A stretch of 64,000 bases of DNA from Burkholderia sp. WSM2232 (GCF_000472545.1 NZ_AWZV01000023.1:52160-116159), one strand, 5' to 3'; positions 7,894-18,030 are shown, counted from the stretch's first letter. Notes: generated from the letters alone by a model not told the origin. Made by a program: numbers and translations.

Positions 7894-9228
7894 TTAGACG
7901 TGCAATAGCAAATGCCGGCGTTCCCACGAACTGATTACGCGGAAAAACGCCTCGTATTCGGTCTCTTTCAAAGCGAGGTAGGCTCTCACGAACTTTTCGC
8001 CGAGCACTTCCGCAATGGGCTCGCATGCACCCATTAGCGTGAGGCCTTCCTCGAGGTTGCGGGGCAATTGATAGGGCAATTCATAGCCGTCGCTCAGCAG
8101 CGGTTCAGTGGCTTCGAGCCTTTGTGTGATGCCGAGATAACCGGCCGCGAGTGTCGCCGCAATCGCCAGATAAGGGTTGCAATCCACGCCAGGAATGCGG
8201 TTTTCTATGCGCCGCGCCGCAGGCCCCGAATGCGGAATGCGAAAACCTACGGTGCGGTTGTCGTAACCCCAGGCTACGTTGATAGGTGCGGCCATGAAGC
8301 GCGACAGTCGCCGATATGAGTTGATATACGGCGCGAAAATCGGCATCAACGCAGGCGTGTATTTCTGCAGGCCGGCTATATAGCTCGTGAAGATCGACGT
8401 CGGCTTGCCGTCCGCAGCCGTGAAAAGATTGTGGCCGGTTTCTTCATCTACGAGGCTCTGATGCATGTGCATGGCCGACCCGGGTTCGCCTTCCATTGGC
8501 TTGGCCATGAAAGTCGCGTACATCTTGTGACGCAATGCGGCTTCACGCACCGTGCGCTTGAAAAGGAAGACGCTGTCCGCAAGCTTCAGCGGATCACCAT
8601 GCATGAAGTTGATCTCCATCTGCGCGGCGCCCACCTCATGAATCAGTGTATCTACCTCGAGTTCCTGCACCTCGCAGTACTCGTAGATGTCTTCGAAGAG
8701 CGGGTCGAACTCGTTCACGGCTTCTATCGAATACGACTGACGTCCCGTCTCGGGACGACCGGTGCGGCCGATCGGCGGTTGCAAGGGCAGGTCGGGGTCC
8801 TTGTTCATATCGACCAGGTAGAACTCCAGCTCCGGCGCAATGACCGGCTTCCAACCCTTCGCGCGGTACAACTCGAGCACGCGGCGCAACACACGGCGCG
8901 GTGAAATCGCGACGGGCGTGCCGTCGAAATGCACGCAATCGTGGATCACCTGGGCCGTGGGGTCGACAGCCCACGGGATCATCCGGATCGTGGTGGAATC
9001 GGGAACGCACACCATGTCTGGATCCGTGACGCCGGTTAGCGTACCGTCGTCCGGATAGTCGCCTGTGACGGTCTGAATCATCACGGCCTGCGGCAAGCGC
9101 ATGGATTCGCCCGACTCGAACTTGCTGCGCGGAATGATTTTGCCACGCGCAATTCCGGCCATGTCTGGAATGATCGCCTCAATTTCGGTGACGTGGTTCT
9201 TCTTCAGAAAATCGTCGATGTGATGCAT
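7894..9228 (-). CDS. puuA: Gamma-glutamylputrescine synthetase (glutamine synthetase-like)
   Basis: 444 residues with the full glutamine synthetase catalytic fold: metal-binding ELEFY and GAAQMEINF segments, ATP-binding SAMHMHQSL, and the arginine-rich NRTVGFRIP and RIENRIPG segments. The small-domain signature at the N-terminus (DMAGIARGKIIP) is the one of GlnA-like amine ligases rather than housekeeping GlnA, and the adenylylation-loop Tyr region is not evident. It would join glutamate to putrescine with ATP hydrolysis, the first step of the Puu route. It lies between puuD (36 bases upstream) and the aminotransferase (29 bases downstream) in one operon. Confidence 0.88.
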   Translation of the reverse strand: MHHIDDFLKKNHVTEIEAIIPDMAGIARGKIIPRSKFESGESMRLPQAVMIQTVTGDYPDDGTLTGVTDPDMVCVPDSTTIRMIPWAVDPTAQVIHDCVHFDGTPVAISPRRVLRRVLELYRAKGWKPVIAPELEFYLVDMNKDPDLPLQPPIGRTGRPETGRQSYSIEAVNEFDPLFEDIYEYCEVQELEVDTLIHEVGAAQMEINFMHGDPLKLADSVFLFKRTVREAALRHKMYATFMAKPMEGEPGSAMHMHQSLVDEETGHNLFTAADGKPTSIFTSYIAGLQKYTPALMPIFAPYINSYRRLSRFMAAPINVAWGYDNRTVGFRIPHSGPAARRIENRIPGVDCNPYLAIAATLAAGYLGITQRLEATEPLLSDGYELPYQLPRNLEEGLTLMGACEPIAEVLGEKFVRAYLALKETEYEAFFRVISSWERRHLLLHV

Positions 9229-9264
9229 GATCTTTCTCTCTATTTCGTTGCACTACTGTTCGGG

Positions 9265-10050
9265 TCAAGCAGTGGCAGGTGCCACGACATAGCCGGCCTT
9301 GCCGCGCATCCGCTCGCGGCAGGCATCGCCGAATGCACTAAAAATCGCGCTGGAGAGTGCATCGCCCGCATGCTTCCACTCGGGATGCCACTGCACGCCC
9401 AGTGCGAAACCGCGCGCGTTTCTGACGCTGACCGCTTCGATCAGTCCATCGGGCGCGCGGGCTTCGATCGCGAGGCCCTCACCAAGCTGCGCCACGCCCT
9501 GGTCGTGCAACGAGTTCACACGTGCTTCGTCTGCGCCCCCTGCAAGGCGTTGCAATAAGCCGCCTTGAGTGAGCGAGATGCGATGAGCGGGTGCATATTG
9601 CAGCTCGAGGCTGTCTTCGTTGTTCTCGCGATGGTCGTGCAAGCCAGGCACCGCATGAACGCTTTGATGCAACGTGCCACCAAATACGACGTTCATTTCC
9701 TGGAGCCCCCGGCAGATGGCGAGCACGGGTACGCCGGCCCTGATCGCGGCATGCAGCAGGGGCAGCGTGGTTGCGTCGCGAGCCGCGTCGTAGAGCGCGC
9801 CGGGTTCGTCGGGCTCGCCACCGTAGCGATACGGCTCGACATTCGAGTAGCTGCCGGTAAAGAGCAGGCCGTCCACTGCGGCCAGCACGTCATCCGCCGG
9901 CTGACGCTCGCCGAGGGCAGGCAGCAGCATGGCCAGCGCCTTCGCGCCGTCCACGATCGCTGCGATGTACTTTTCGCCGACCAGGTGGGATGGGTGCTTT
10001 CCTATCGTCGTTCTATCGGCGGTGATGCCGACCAGAGGTTTATTTTGCAT
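9265..10050 (-). CDS. puuD: Gamma-glutamyl-GABA hydrolase
   Basis: 261 residues, class I glutamine amidotransferase fold of the peptidase C26 group. The nucleophile Cys is in VLAICRGLQEMN and the partner His in GVQWHPEW. PuuD cleaves gamma-glutamyl-GABA to glutamate and GABA, the last step in releasing GABA from glutamylated putrescine. It is the promoter-proximal gene of the three-gene operon. The ATG at 10050 is preferred; a GTG at 10077 would add nine residues, and neither start has a strong ribosome site. No PuuR-type regulator or putrescine permease is adjacent, which is unusual for this pathway. Confidence 0.88.
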   Translation of the reverse strand: MQNKPLVGITADRTTIGKHPSHLVGEKYIAAIVDGAKALAMLLPALGERQPADDVLAAVDGLLFTGSYSNVEPYRYGGEPDEPGALYDAARDATTLPLLHAAIRAGVPVLAICRGLQEMNVVFGGTLHQSVHAVPGLHDHRENNEDSLELQYAPAHRISLTQGGLLQRLAGGADEARVNSLHDQGVAQLGEGLAIEARAPDGLIEAVSVRNARGFALGVQWHPEWKHAGDALSSAIFSAFGDACRERMRGKAGYVVAPATA

Positions 10051-11131
10051 AACGAACCGTTGTGTTTGTCCAGCCACAAATGCGGCAGGAAAGGCTTTGA
10101 ACCGGCGGGCGCTGCGCGTGCGAAGTGTGCCGCCGCAGGCGCCGCGTCAGGCCACCGAGGCAGGGCAGGAGGTCGCCGTCAACGGAACGCGCCGCGCGTC
10201 ATGATCCGATGCGCAGTTCGATGCCGCCCGCGACGGTAGGCAGCAGGGCGCGCGCGTGCCAGACGGATCGAGGTCAGGCAAACGCGCACGCGCGCCAACC
10301 CTCGCCTCAGGCGAGTATGTTCTGGCAGACGGGTGGATCGAACGGCAAACAGTAGGGAGGCGCTAGGGCAACAGCGACGCGACTTCGTCTGTGCGCACCG
10401 CGATGAAGGCGCGCGCCGAGACAGAGTTGTGACGTCGAACTGAACGCCGGGACAGGATTGTGAAGACGGACAGAAAGCGGCGGAACGCAAGGCTGCCGCT
10501 GCTGCCGTTGGCGATGGCGCCGTCAGCGCGAGGACAGCTCGCCTGACTGCGGTTCCATCTCACCAAAGGGCCACGGACTCTCACGATGACACTCGATTAG
10601 CGACGTTGAACATGTTGAACCGGCTGCTGCATTGCATGGGGGCATGCACGGAAGCAGTCTGTCTGGATGATCGTGTTACCCGCTGCGAACCGGATTCGCT
10701 GCGCCGCAAAACACGATGTGTGTTTTCGTTCCGACGCCGGTTTCACGATCGCCTGTTACCAGCATATACGAGTCGGTCATGCCGTCAAATTGTTTTGTGA
10801 GCGGATATCGCTGCGGACTTTCCCGAGGGCGTCTGGTATGAGGTCGTCACATGGGGCCGGCTTTTGCGTAGTGCATCGTTCGAGGTTTCTGTGTTGTGCG
10901 CCGTCGGCATTTTCGGGTCGTTGCTGGATGATATAAATTTTTGATTTACAACGGAAACTGATCAATTCTGCCAAAAATGCCCGTTGTTCACGGTTGCACT
11001 TCTGATAAATGCCTCCCGGTGCCGAGCAATCGTGCTTGGAGTCAGCGAACGACCGCACTCGTGCATGAGTGACCGAAAGGCAGGAAGCTGAATAATTGCG
11101 CGCGTATCTGCTCTCTGCGCCGCGTCTTGTG
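10051..11131. other. Intergenic region, no gene seen
   Basis: Just over 1 kb between the 5' end of the puu operon and the 3' end of the HAD-UbiA gene. Short open frames exist on both strands but none has a ribosome site together with recognisable sequence. The part from about 10800 to 11050 is AT-rich. The puu promoter should lie near 10060-10200; I could not pick convincing -35 and -10 boxes. Confidence 0.5.
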
Positions 11132-12556
11132 TCAGGTCGCAACGACCACAGTCAGGACACACAACATGATGATGAACAGGCTCCCCCGGTTTTTGATAGC
11201 GAAGACGATCGGGTCGTCATTCATCTGTCCCCTGAAGGCGATCATCCATACGCGGCTGATCCAATAAAGGAGCAGGGCAAACAGAACCCAGAGCCAATGA
11301 GGGTGGCGATATAGCACGGTCACACCATCGGAGTTCATGTAGAGCGCGAGCACGAGCACCGCAACGTATCCTGCAGCCGTTCCAAACGACCGCACGATGC
11401 TCATATCGTCCGCCAGATAGCCTCGACCTGCTGCCGCTGTCTTGCCCTCCCGCCGGACTTTGTCGAGTTCCGTATAGCGCTTGACCATCGCGAGACTGAG
11501 AAAAATCATGACCGAGAACATGATGAGCCAGTCGGAAAGCACAATGTCGCCGGCCGCTCCGCCTGCCACAATACGTGCCGTATAGAGCGCGGCGAGCACG
11601 AACGCGTCAATCAACGTCATTCGCTTCAGGCGAAAGGAATAGGCCATCGTCATCGCGACGTAGCCCGTCAGCACGAGTTGGAACGCAGGCGTCAACATGA
11701 CAGCAAGGCTTGCCGACACGGATAACAGCACTAGCATCAGGATGATGCCTGCGAGAAGCGGCAGTTCACCTGATGCAAAAGGGCGAGCGCGCTTTCGGCT
11801 GTGCCGCCTGTCTGCGTCAAGATCCAGCATGTCGTTCAACAGGTACACCGACGATGCGCAAAGGCAGAACGAAAGGAATGCGATGCCCTCGTCGATGAGA
11901 GTGCCTACTTGAGTGAAACGGTGGGACGCGAGCAACGGCACAAAGATCAGAAGATTCTTCACCCACTGATACACCCGCATTTCCCTAAGCGCGAGCCGTA
12001 GGAACGGACGGGACTCCTCGAAAAAGACAGTTGTTTGATTTTCCTTTTTGGCCGCCGCCTCAATGCTCTTGCTTCCTACCACAATCGCCTGGCGCGCCAG
12101 CTTCCAGACGGGAATATCGGCGCGTGCATTGCCGCAGTAATCGAAGCCTTGTATGCCAAACGCAGAGGACAATGCCTGCGCCTTGTGCACGCCGGAAAGA
12201 TTGTGCGAGGCGTCGCTTGCCATTACACCTTTGAAAAATCCGAAGTGCGAAGCAACCTGATCGGCATACCGGTGATCACCGGCGGTACACAGATATAAAT
12301 CGCGGCCGCTGGACCGTTCATGCCGCAAGAAATCGACCAGGCGGGCGTTATAGGGAAGCAAAGACACATCGATTGCGACGCGCGCGGCGATCTGGGCTTT
12401 CAGGTATCCCTTGCCGCGCAATATCCATGCTACGCAAAGGAAAACGTAGAGCGGGTTCTTTTTGATCAGTACCAGGAACGATTCGATCAAAATATCGCTA
12501 TGGGTCAATGTGCCATCCAGATCCACGCAAAGAGGGACAGTTGCACCAGCCATCAT
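11132..12556 (-). CDS. HAD phosphatase-UbiA prenyltransferase fusion (DPPR synthase-like)
   Basis: 474 residues in two parts. Residues 1-190 are a HAD hydrolase: motif I is CVDLDGTLTHSD and a Cys-containing GNARADIPVW segment supplies the acidic motif IV. Residues 200-474 are a UbiA-type membrane prenyltransferase with the polyprenyl-diphosphate/Mg motif YLLNDMLDLDADRRH and the second acidic loop near MTLIDAF. The UbiA part most resembles decaprenyl-phosphate phosphoribosyltransferases, which make a lipid-linked pentose phosphate; a fused phosphatase would remove the 5-phosphate. That substrate assignment is inference. The start at 12556 has TGAGG five bases upstream; 12586 is an alternative. 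A divergent GT-C-like membrane protein (13188) may use the lipid-linked sugar. Confidence 0.82.
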   Translation of the reverse strand: MMAGATVPLCVDLDGTLTHSDILIESFLVLIKKNPLYVFLCVAWILRGKGYLKAQIAARVAIDVSLLPYNARLVDFLRHERSSGRDLYLCTAGDHRYADQVASHFGFFKGVMASDASHNLSGVHKAQALSSAFGIQGFDYCGNARADIPVWKLARQAIVVGSKSIEAAAKKENQTTVFFEESRPFLRLALREMRVYQWVKNLLIFVPLLASHRFTQVGTLIDEGIAFLSFCLCASSVYLLNDMLDLDADRRHSRKRARPFASGELPLLAGIILMLVLLSVSASLAVMLTPAFQLVLTGYVAMTMAYSFRLKRMTLIDAFVLAALYTARIVAGGAAGDIVLSDWLIMFSVMIFLSLAMVKRYTELDKVRREGKTAAAGRGYLADDMSIVRSFGTAAGYVAVLVLALYMNSDGVTVLYRHPHWLWVLFALLLYWISRVWMIAFRGQMNDDPIVFAIKNRGSLFIIMLCVLTVVVAT

Positions 12557-13187
12557 TAGCCTCAACGGTTGCCGACCGAAGTTCATTGCTGCAGCCCTGA
12601 CACCATGCGTCGCGACGCACCGTATTTAAGCTAGCACAGGTTTTTTTAATCGAAAGTCGATGAGAGATCATTGGCGCGGGGAAGGGAGGTCGTGGCTGAT
12701 TTCGCCTGAAGCGCGATTGAACGCTGATTAATCACCTTTCACGAGAGAGCCATCGACGGATGAAAAAGTTAGTTTCTTATCTATTTGCAGCGTCGTCCGG
12801 CTTGAAAGCAGGCTACTATGTGTCGAGTTGCGGATCGTGCAGGCCGCGAGAAATTCCTCTGATTTCATTGTGCTTTCAAAATAGACCCGACGCTTTTTAA
12901 AGCGGATTTCGAGGCTGATCGGGGCGGTTATGGTTTCTCCGAAGACGCGCCATCCGGTTAATGCCTCGGCGGTATGGTTTCAGGTGCCTCTTCGCACCAG
13001 CCGGAATCGAGAGAAGGAAGTTCGCCAATTGTGAAGGCGCCCGAGTTTGAAGCCTCATGGAAAAGGAACTGAAACATACGCGTCTCGCGGCTCGCCCATG
13101 CAGGTTTTATATGAAGGAAGCGGCGTTCTGCGGACCAGCCGACCGAGCCAGGAGCACGAACGTCGTTTAGCAGCAGGAGGGCCATTC
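12557..13187. other. Divergent intergenic region
   Basis: About 630 bases separate the two divergent membrane-protein genes and should contain both promoters. AT-rich stretches occur at 12627-12660 and 12760-12900. A 46-codon plus-strand frame (12760-12900, starting MKKLVSYLF) has a weak GAGAGA site and is noted but not called. Confidence 0.45.
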
Positions 13188-14798
13188 ATGTCGACACCGG
13201 TGAGAAACGCCATTGAACGGATTTCGTGGCCCCAATTCTGCGATCACGTTGTCGTATTCGTGTTTGCGTCGTCTCTATATGCTGCGGTGCTCTACAACAC
13301 CGGTTGGCATGCTCCGTTCTGGAAGGCGGTGCTCGGGCTGGCCATTCTGGCGGCAATCGCGTTCCACGGTTATATATCTCGCGCCGACTGGCGCACGGCG
13401 CTGCTGGTGGTAGCCTTTATCGCCGTCGTGCTATTCGCCTGTGGATTGCTGCGGGAGTTCAGTTACGATGGCTTGAACTACCATAGCGCCGTCGCTCTCG
13501 CATTAGATCAGCGCAACAGCGGGCAGACAGGCTCGTACGAGATAGGCGGAATGTTCTGGGCAGAGCACTACCCGAAGGCCTTTGAATTCTTCGCATATAC
13601 CGCCCGCGTCCTTACTACTCGCTTCAACAGCGGAAAGTCCTTCACTTTTCTGCTGAGCGTTCCTGCGTTGGTTTGCCTGATGCAGGTGTTCCGAAGCGCG
13701 GGACACTCGGGAAAGACGGCATTCACCGCAGCGTTAGCGTGCGTCTATAGTCCGGTCGCGTTAGGACAGATCACGACGCTTTATGTGGATGCAGCGCATT
13801 ATTATTGCTGGACCATTTTCTCGGTCCAGCTCATATTTGCAGTCGGGAACAGGCCGTATTCCGCAATCCAGTTAGGTGCCGCACTTGCACTTCTGATTGG
13901 CTCCAAGATGACTGGTCCAGTGTTCGCTGGCGTTTCCATACTAGTTGTTGTGGGTGCGGCGCTTGTGCAACAGAACAGGAATGGATTTCTGCGAAGACAA
14001 TGGAAGGTGTTTGCTCATATTGCTCTCTGGTCAGGCGTGGCCGTCATGACTCTAGGCTATTCGCCTTACCTGCAGAATCTATCCGCCGGCAAGCACGTCT
14101 TCTATCCGATTCTTGGCAAGGACAGAATAGACGTCATATCGGGCCAGGCGTCGCCGCATTTTCTTGCCATGAATCCGTTGCACAGGCTCGTTCTGTCGTA
14201 TTTCTCCATACCGAGTAACTGCAGTTCTTGCGCGGCAGCGGAGCCGATCTTCGTGCCATCGATAAGGCATCTACGTGAGGCGTTTATCGTTCTCCACACA
14301 GCAGATACCCGCTTCGCCGGATTTGGTCCGTTCTTTGGCGTAATGCTAGTACTTGGCGTTGCGGCAGCGTTAGGGAACAAGAAAGGCGCAAGCGTCGCAA
14401 AGATTTATCTGCTGGCCACGCTGGCGATCGTGCTGGTACATCCTCAATCGTGGTGGGCGCGCTATGTTCCCATGCTTTACGCGGCTCCTTTCCTGAGTTC
14501 AGCCGCTTTCTCCAACAGCCGAAGACTCTTCCGCTCGATAATTGCTCTGGCGCTGCTCAACTCGTTGCTGGCGGCAGGAAGTCTGGCGGGCTACATGGTA
14601 TTGAAGCAGAACCACTATAGAAACGCCGTGGCCTCCGTTCTGGATATGTGCGGTCAACGCCCGCTTGCCTTGTCTGCTTCTGCAATGAACTGGCAGTTTG
14701 ATTTGCGAGACGACAACTTCAATATGGCGGCAAACGGCGCGCCTTCGTGGAATGGATGCGGTGTGAATTTCGACGAATTGATGACCATGACGAAGTAG
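13188..14798 (+). CDS. Polytopic membrane protein, GT-C glycosyltransferase-like
   Basis: 536 residues with about eleven hydrophobic segments. The first periplasmic loop holds an acidic Asp close to an aromatic/His cluster (FSYDGLNYH), followed by an EHYPKAFEF segment; an early acidic loop of this kind is typical of GT-C enzymes that use lipid-linked sugar donors. The C-terminal 60 residues are soluble and Asn/Asp-rich. Ribosome site GGAGG precedes the ATG at 13188; upstream in-frame codons are not hydrophobic. It is divergent from the HAD-UbiA fusion, so transfer of a polyprenyl-phosphate pentose to a cell-envelope acceptor is a plausible but untested role. Confidence 0.7.
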   Translation: MSTPVRNAIERISWPQFCDHVVVFVFASSLYAAVLYNTGWHAPFWKAVLGLAILAAIAFHGYISRADWRTALLVVAFIAVVLFACGLLREFSYDGLNYHSAVALALDQRNSGQTGSYEIGGMFWAEHYPKAFEFFAYTARVLTTRFNSGKSFTFLLSVPALVCLMQVFRSAGHSGKTAFTAALACVYSPVALGQITTLYVDAAHYYCWTIFSVQLIFAVGNRPYSAIQLGAALALLIGSKMTGPVFAGVSILVVVGAALVQQNRNGFLRRQWKVFAHIALWSGVAVMTLGYSPYLQNLSAGKHVFYPILGKDRIDVISGQASPHFLAMNPLHRLVLSYFSIPSNCSSCAAAEPIFVPSIRHLREAFIVLHTADTRFAGFGPFFGVMLVLGVAAALGNKKGASVAKIYLLATLAIVLVHPQSWWARYVPMLYAAPFLSSAAFSNSRRLFRSIIALALLNSLLAAGSLAGYMVLKQNHYRNAVASVLDMCGQRPLALSASAMNWQFDLRDDNFNMAANGAPSWNGCGVNFDELMTMTK

Positions 14799-14828
14799 CC
14801 CGTTTGGGCCACGGCGCGTCGTCTTACT

Positions 14829-15734
14829 TCAAGTGATCTGGGTGCCCGCCGTTCCCGCTGCCATAGCCTCGATATGTTCGAGCGAACCGATTACCGCGCG
14901 TTTTCCCATGCGCGTGACGAAGTCGCACGCCGCTTCTACCTTGGGTCCCATCGATCCGGCCGGAAATTCCATGGACCGTAGCTCGGCGGCCGAAACGGTG
15001 CGCAGCACGCGCTCGCGCGGCGTACGCCAGTCAGCATAGACGGCCTCCACGTCAGTTGCGATCAGCAGCACATCGGCGTTTAACTGGGCGGCGAGCAATG
15101 CGCTGCACAGGTCCTTGTCGATTACCGCTTCGACTCCGGTTCTGGTTTGTCCGTCTGCGGCCAGCGTCACCGGGATGCCTCCGCCGCCGGCTGCAATGAC
15201 GATGACATCGTGCTCCAGAAGCCATTGCACGGGCTTCAGCGCTGCAATATGTTGCGGCTTCGGCGAGGCCACCACGCGTCTGAAACCGCTGCCGTCCGCG
15301 GCGATGTGCCAGCCGTTTCGCTGTGCCAGCAGTTGCGCCTCGGCCTGGGTATAGACGGGCCCGATCGGCTTGGTCGGATGAGCGAAAGCGGGATCGCGAG
15401 CATCCACTTCGACGCGCGTCAGCAGGGTGGCTACCTGCCGGGTAGCCGGCAATGCGTTCGCCAGTTCCTGCTCGAGCAGATAGCCGATCATGCCTTCGGA
15501 CTCCGCATCGAGCACGTCGAGCGGCGCGACGTCTTTCGCGTCCCCTGCGGCTGCCTGCATGGCAAGCAGGCCGACCTGAGGACCGTTGCCGTGGGCAATG
15601 ACCAGTTGGTTGTGATCCGCGAGCTTCGCTATCTGCGTTGCTGCCTGGCGAATATTGGCGATCTGGTGCGCCATGGTCATAGGTTCGCCACGGCGAAGGA
15701 GCGCGTTGCCGCCCAGCGCTATCAGGATGCGCAT
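14829..15734 (-). CDS. arcC: Carbamate kinase
   Basis: 301 residues, amino acid kinase fold. Visible are the nucleotide/substrate loop IALGGNALL at the start, AHGNGPQVG, AAGGGGIPV, and the AVIDKDL segment with a conserved Asp-Lys-Asp. It transfers phosphate from carbamoyl phosphate to ADP, giving ATP, ammonia and CO2: the ATP-yielding last step of the arginine deiminase pathway. It is the fourth gene of the arcDABC operon, 8 bases after arcB. Length matches the family. Confidence 0.97.
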   Translation of the reverse strand: MRILIALGGNALLRRGEPMTMAHQIANIRQAATQIAKLADHNQLVIAHGNGPQVGLLAMQAAAGDAKDVAPLDVLDAESEGMIGYLLEQELANALPATRQVATLLTRVEVDARDPAFAHPTKPIGPVYTQAEAQLLAQRNGWHIAADGSGFRRVVASPKPQHIAALKPVQWLLEHDVIVIAAGGGGIPVTLAADGQTRTGVEAVIDKDLCSALLAAQLNADVLLIATDVEAVYADWRTPRERVLRTVSAAELRSMEFPAGSMGPKVEAACDFVTRMGKRAVIGSLEHIEAMAAGTAGTQIT

Positions 15735-15742
15735 GCCGGCCC

Positions 15743-16741
15743 CTATGCAAGGGTCGCCACAAGCACTGCCTTGATGGTGTGCATGCGGTTCTCGGCCTGG
15801 GAAAATACGATCGATGCGTTGGACTCGAACACCTCGTCACTGACTTCGAGTTCGGACAGCCCGAATCGCTCGTGAACCATGCGCCCGGTGTCCGTCTCCA
15901 GGTTGTGATACGCCGGCAGGCAATGCATGAAGCGTGTGCGCGGCTTGCCCGTTGCCTTCATCAGCCTGGCGTTGACCTGATAGGGCAGCAGCAAGTCGAT
16001 GCGCGGCCCCCACGCCTCGACCGGCTCACCCATCGACACCCAGACGTCGGTATAGAGGAAATCGGCGCCGCTCACGGCCTCATACGGGTCCTCGATAATC
16101 GTGACCTTGGCGCCCGTGCGTTCGGCCAGATGCCGCATCTGCTGGACCAGTTCGTCGTGCGGCCACAGTTCGCGCGGCGCCGCGATGCGCACGTCCATGC
16201 CCATCTGCACGCCGCCGATCAACAGGGAATTGCCCATGTTGAAGCGCGCGTCGCCAAGGTAGCAGAACGAGAGCTCGTGAAGCGGTTTTTCTCCGAATTC
16301 ACGCATGGTAAGCAGATCGGCGAGCACCTGTGTAGGGTGGAATTCGTCTGTCAGCCCATTCCAGACCGGGACGTGCGAATAGGTCGCAAGATCTTCCACC
16401 ACGCTTTGGTGAAAACCGCGATATTCGATCCCGTCGTAAAGACGCCCGAGCACGCGCGCCGTGTCCTTGAGCGACTCTTTACGGCCGAGCTGCGAACTGG
16501 AAGAGTCAATGTACGTGACGTGCCCGCCCTGGTCGTGTACGGCAACCTCGAATGCGCAACGCGTGCGCGTCGAAGTCTTTTCGAAAATCAATGCCACGTT
16601 CTTGCCGCTTAGCCGTGGCACTTCGTTGCCGGCGTATTTCGCACGCTTGAGTTCTGCGGCAAGGTCGAGCAGAAAACGGATGTCGCGTGGGGTGAAGTCC
16701 TGCATGTTCAACAGGCTGCGATTGCGTAGATTGAATGCCAT
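15743..16741 (-). CDS. arcB: Ornithine carbamoyltransferase, catabolic
   Basis: 332 residues. Carbamoyl phosphate is bound by STRTR (in FEKTSTRTRCAFE) and the ornithine-side HCLP motif is present (FMHCLPAYH). In this operon the enzyme runs in the catabolic direction, splitting citrulline with phosphate into ornithine and carbamoyl phosphate. The ATG at 16741 follows a GGAG site; an in-frame extension of eight codons is not needed. Located between arcA (46 bases upstream) and arcC. Confidence 0.96.
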   Translation of the reverse strand: MAFNLRNRSLLNMQDFTPRDIRFLLDLAAELKRAKYAGNEVPRLSGKNVALIFEKTSTRTRCAFEVAVHDQGGHVTYIDSSSSQLGRKESLKDTARVLGRLYDGIEYRGFHQSVVEDLATYSHVPVWNGLTDEFHPTQVLADLLTMREFGEKPLHELSFCYLGDARFNMGNSLLIGGVQMGMDVRIAAPRELWPHDELVQQMRHLAERTGAKVTIIEDPYEAVSGADFLYTDVWVSMGEPVEAWGPRIDLLLPYQVNARLMKATGKPRTRFMHCLPAYHNLETDTGRMVHERFGLSELEVSDEVFESNASIVFSQAENRMHTIKAVLVATLA

Positions 16742-16787
16742 GCGCGAGTTCTCCAGAAATATCACGAAATGCGGCGTGCGCCCGGCA

Positions 16788-18005
16788 TCAGACCGGCGCG
16801 CGTTCGATGGGGCAGGTCATGCAGTGGCCGCCGCCGCGCCCACGGCCGAGTTCTGCGCTCGGAATGGTGATGACTTCCACGCCCGCCTTGCGCAGCAGCG
16901 TGTTGGTGTACACATTGCGGTTGTAGGCAGCGACCACGCCCGGTGCGAGCGCGATCACGTTGTTGCCGTCGTCCCATTGCTCGCGCTCGGACTCCCAGGT
17001 GTCGCCACCGGTGGCGACGGTGCGCAATGCCGCGATCCCGAGCGCTTTGGCCACGACTTCGAGAAACGGTGCTTTCTCGGGGCGCACGTCGAGCTGATCG
17101 GGCAGGCGGCCAGGGCGCAGGCTCGTGCAGCGGATCGCATCGACCACTTCCGGGAAGATCGTCACGAGGTCGCGGTCGCAGAACGTAAACACCGTGTCGA
17201 GATGCATAGCACCTCTTGAGCGCGGCAGTTGCGCGGCGATGACCTGCTTGACCGATTCGCGGGCGAACAATGCGCGCGCAAGCTGAGCGACGCCCTGCGG
17301 CGAGGTTCGCTCGCCCATGCCGATCAGTACGACGTCGCGCGACAGCGGCATCACGTCGCCACCCTCCAGCGTCGCACCGCCGTGGTCCACGTCGGGACCG
17401 CCCCACCAGATGCGCGTGCCGCCGCTGAAAAGCGGATGAAAGCGATAGATCGCCGCGGCGAGCAGCGTCTCCTCGCGTCGTGCAGGCCAGTACATCGAGC
17501 CGAGCACGAGGCCGTCGTTGATCCAGCAACTGCTGTCGCGCGTAAAAAGCGTGTTGGGCAGCGGCGCAAGGATGAAGCCGGACGGTGGCGTGCATTGCGC
17601 GAGGAGACCATCGGGCTCGAATGGCAGCTCCGCACGCACGATGCCGCCGATCAGCCGCTCGGCAAGTTCCGCGGCCGGCATCTGAGCGAGCCAGATCTTC
17701 AGTTGAGAAGCGAGCTCCGCGTCAACGATGCCCGGCGCAAGCTTGCGCTCGAGTACCCACTCACGCGCTTCCCGTCCATGCAGAATGTCGGCAAGCAGGT
17801 CATGCATGTCGAACACTTCGACGCCGTGCTCCTGCATGGTGCTCACGAACGCGTAATGATCGGTCTTTGCCTGCGAGACCCAGAGCACGTCGTCGAACAG
17901 CAGGTCGCGGCAATTGGCGGGAGTCAAACGCGACTGCGCAAGGCCGGGCCGGCACACCATCACCTTGCGCAGCGCGCCGATTTCAGAATAAACGCCGAAT
18001 GTCAT
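16788..18005 (-). CDS. arcA: Arginine deiminase
   Basis: 405 residues with the amidinotransferase-type fold. FTRDSS, ARREET and the C-terminal GRGRGGGHCMTCPI are all present; Cys395 in GGGHCM is the nucleophile. It converts arginine to citrulline and ammonia in the cytoplasm. The ammonia also buffers acid, which is why the pathway contributes to acid tolerance in several bacteria. Start at 18005 with AGGAG upstream. Second gene of arcDABC, 25 bases after arcD. Confidence 0.97.
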   Translation of the reverse strand: MTFGVYSEIGALRKVMVCRPGLAQSRLTPANCRDLLFDDVLWVSQAKTDHYAFVSTMQEHGVEVFDMHDLLADILHGREAREWVLERKLAPGIVDAELASQLKIWLAQMPAAELAERLIGGIVRAELPFEPDGLLAQCTPPSGFILAPLPNTLFTRDSSCWINDGLVLGSMYWPARREETLLAAAIYRFHPLFSGGTRIWWGGPDVDHGGATLEGGDVMPLSRDVVLIGMGERTSPQGVAQLARALFARESVKQVIAAQLPRSRGAMHLDTVFTFCDRDLVTIFPEVVDAIRCTSLRPGRLPDQLDVRPEKAPFLEVVAKALGIAALRTVATGGDTWESEREQWDDGNNVIALAPGVVAAYNRNVYTNTLLRKAGVEVITIPSAELGRGRGGGHCMTCPIERAPV

Positions 18006-18030
18006 TGTAGTTCTCCTGAAGATGGGCGGA

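Noticed and set aside
12760..12900. 46-codon frame starting MKKLVSYLF
   Set aside because: Weak ribosome site, no clear membrane helix, Cys-rich end without motif.
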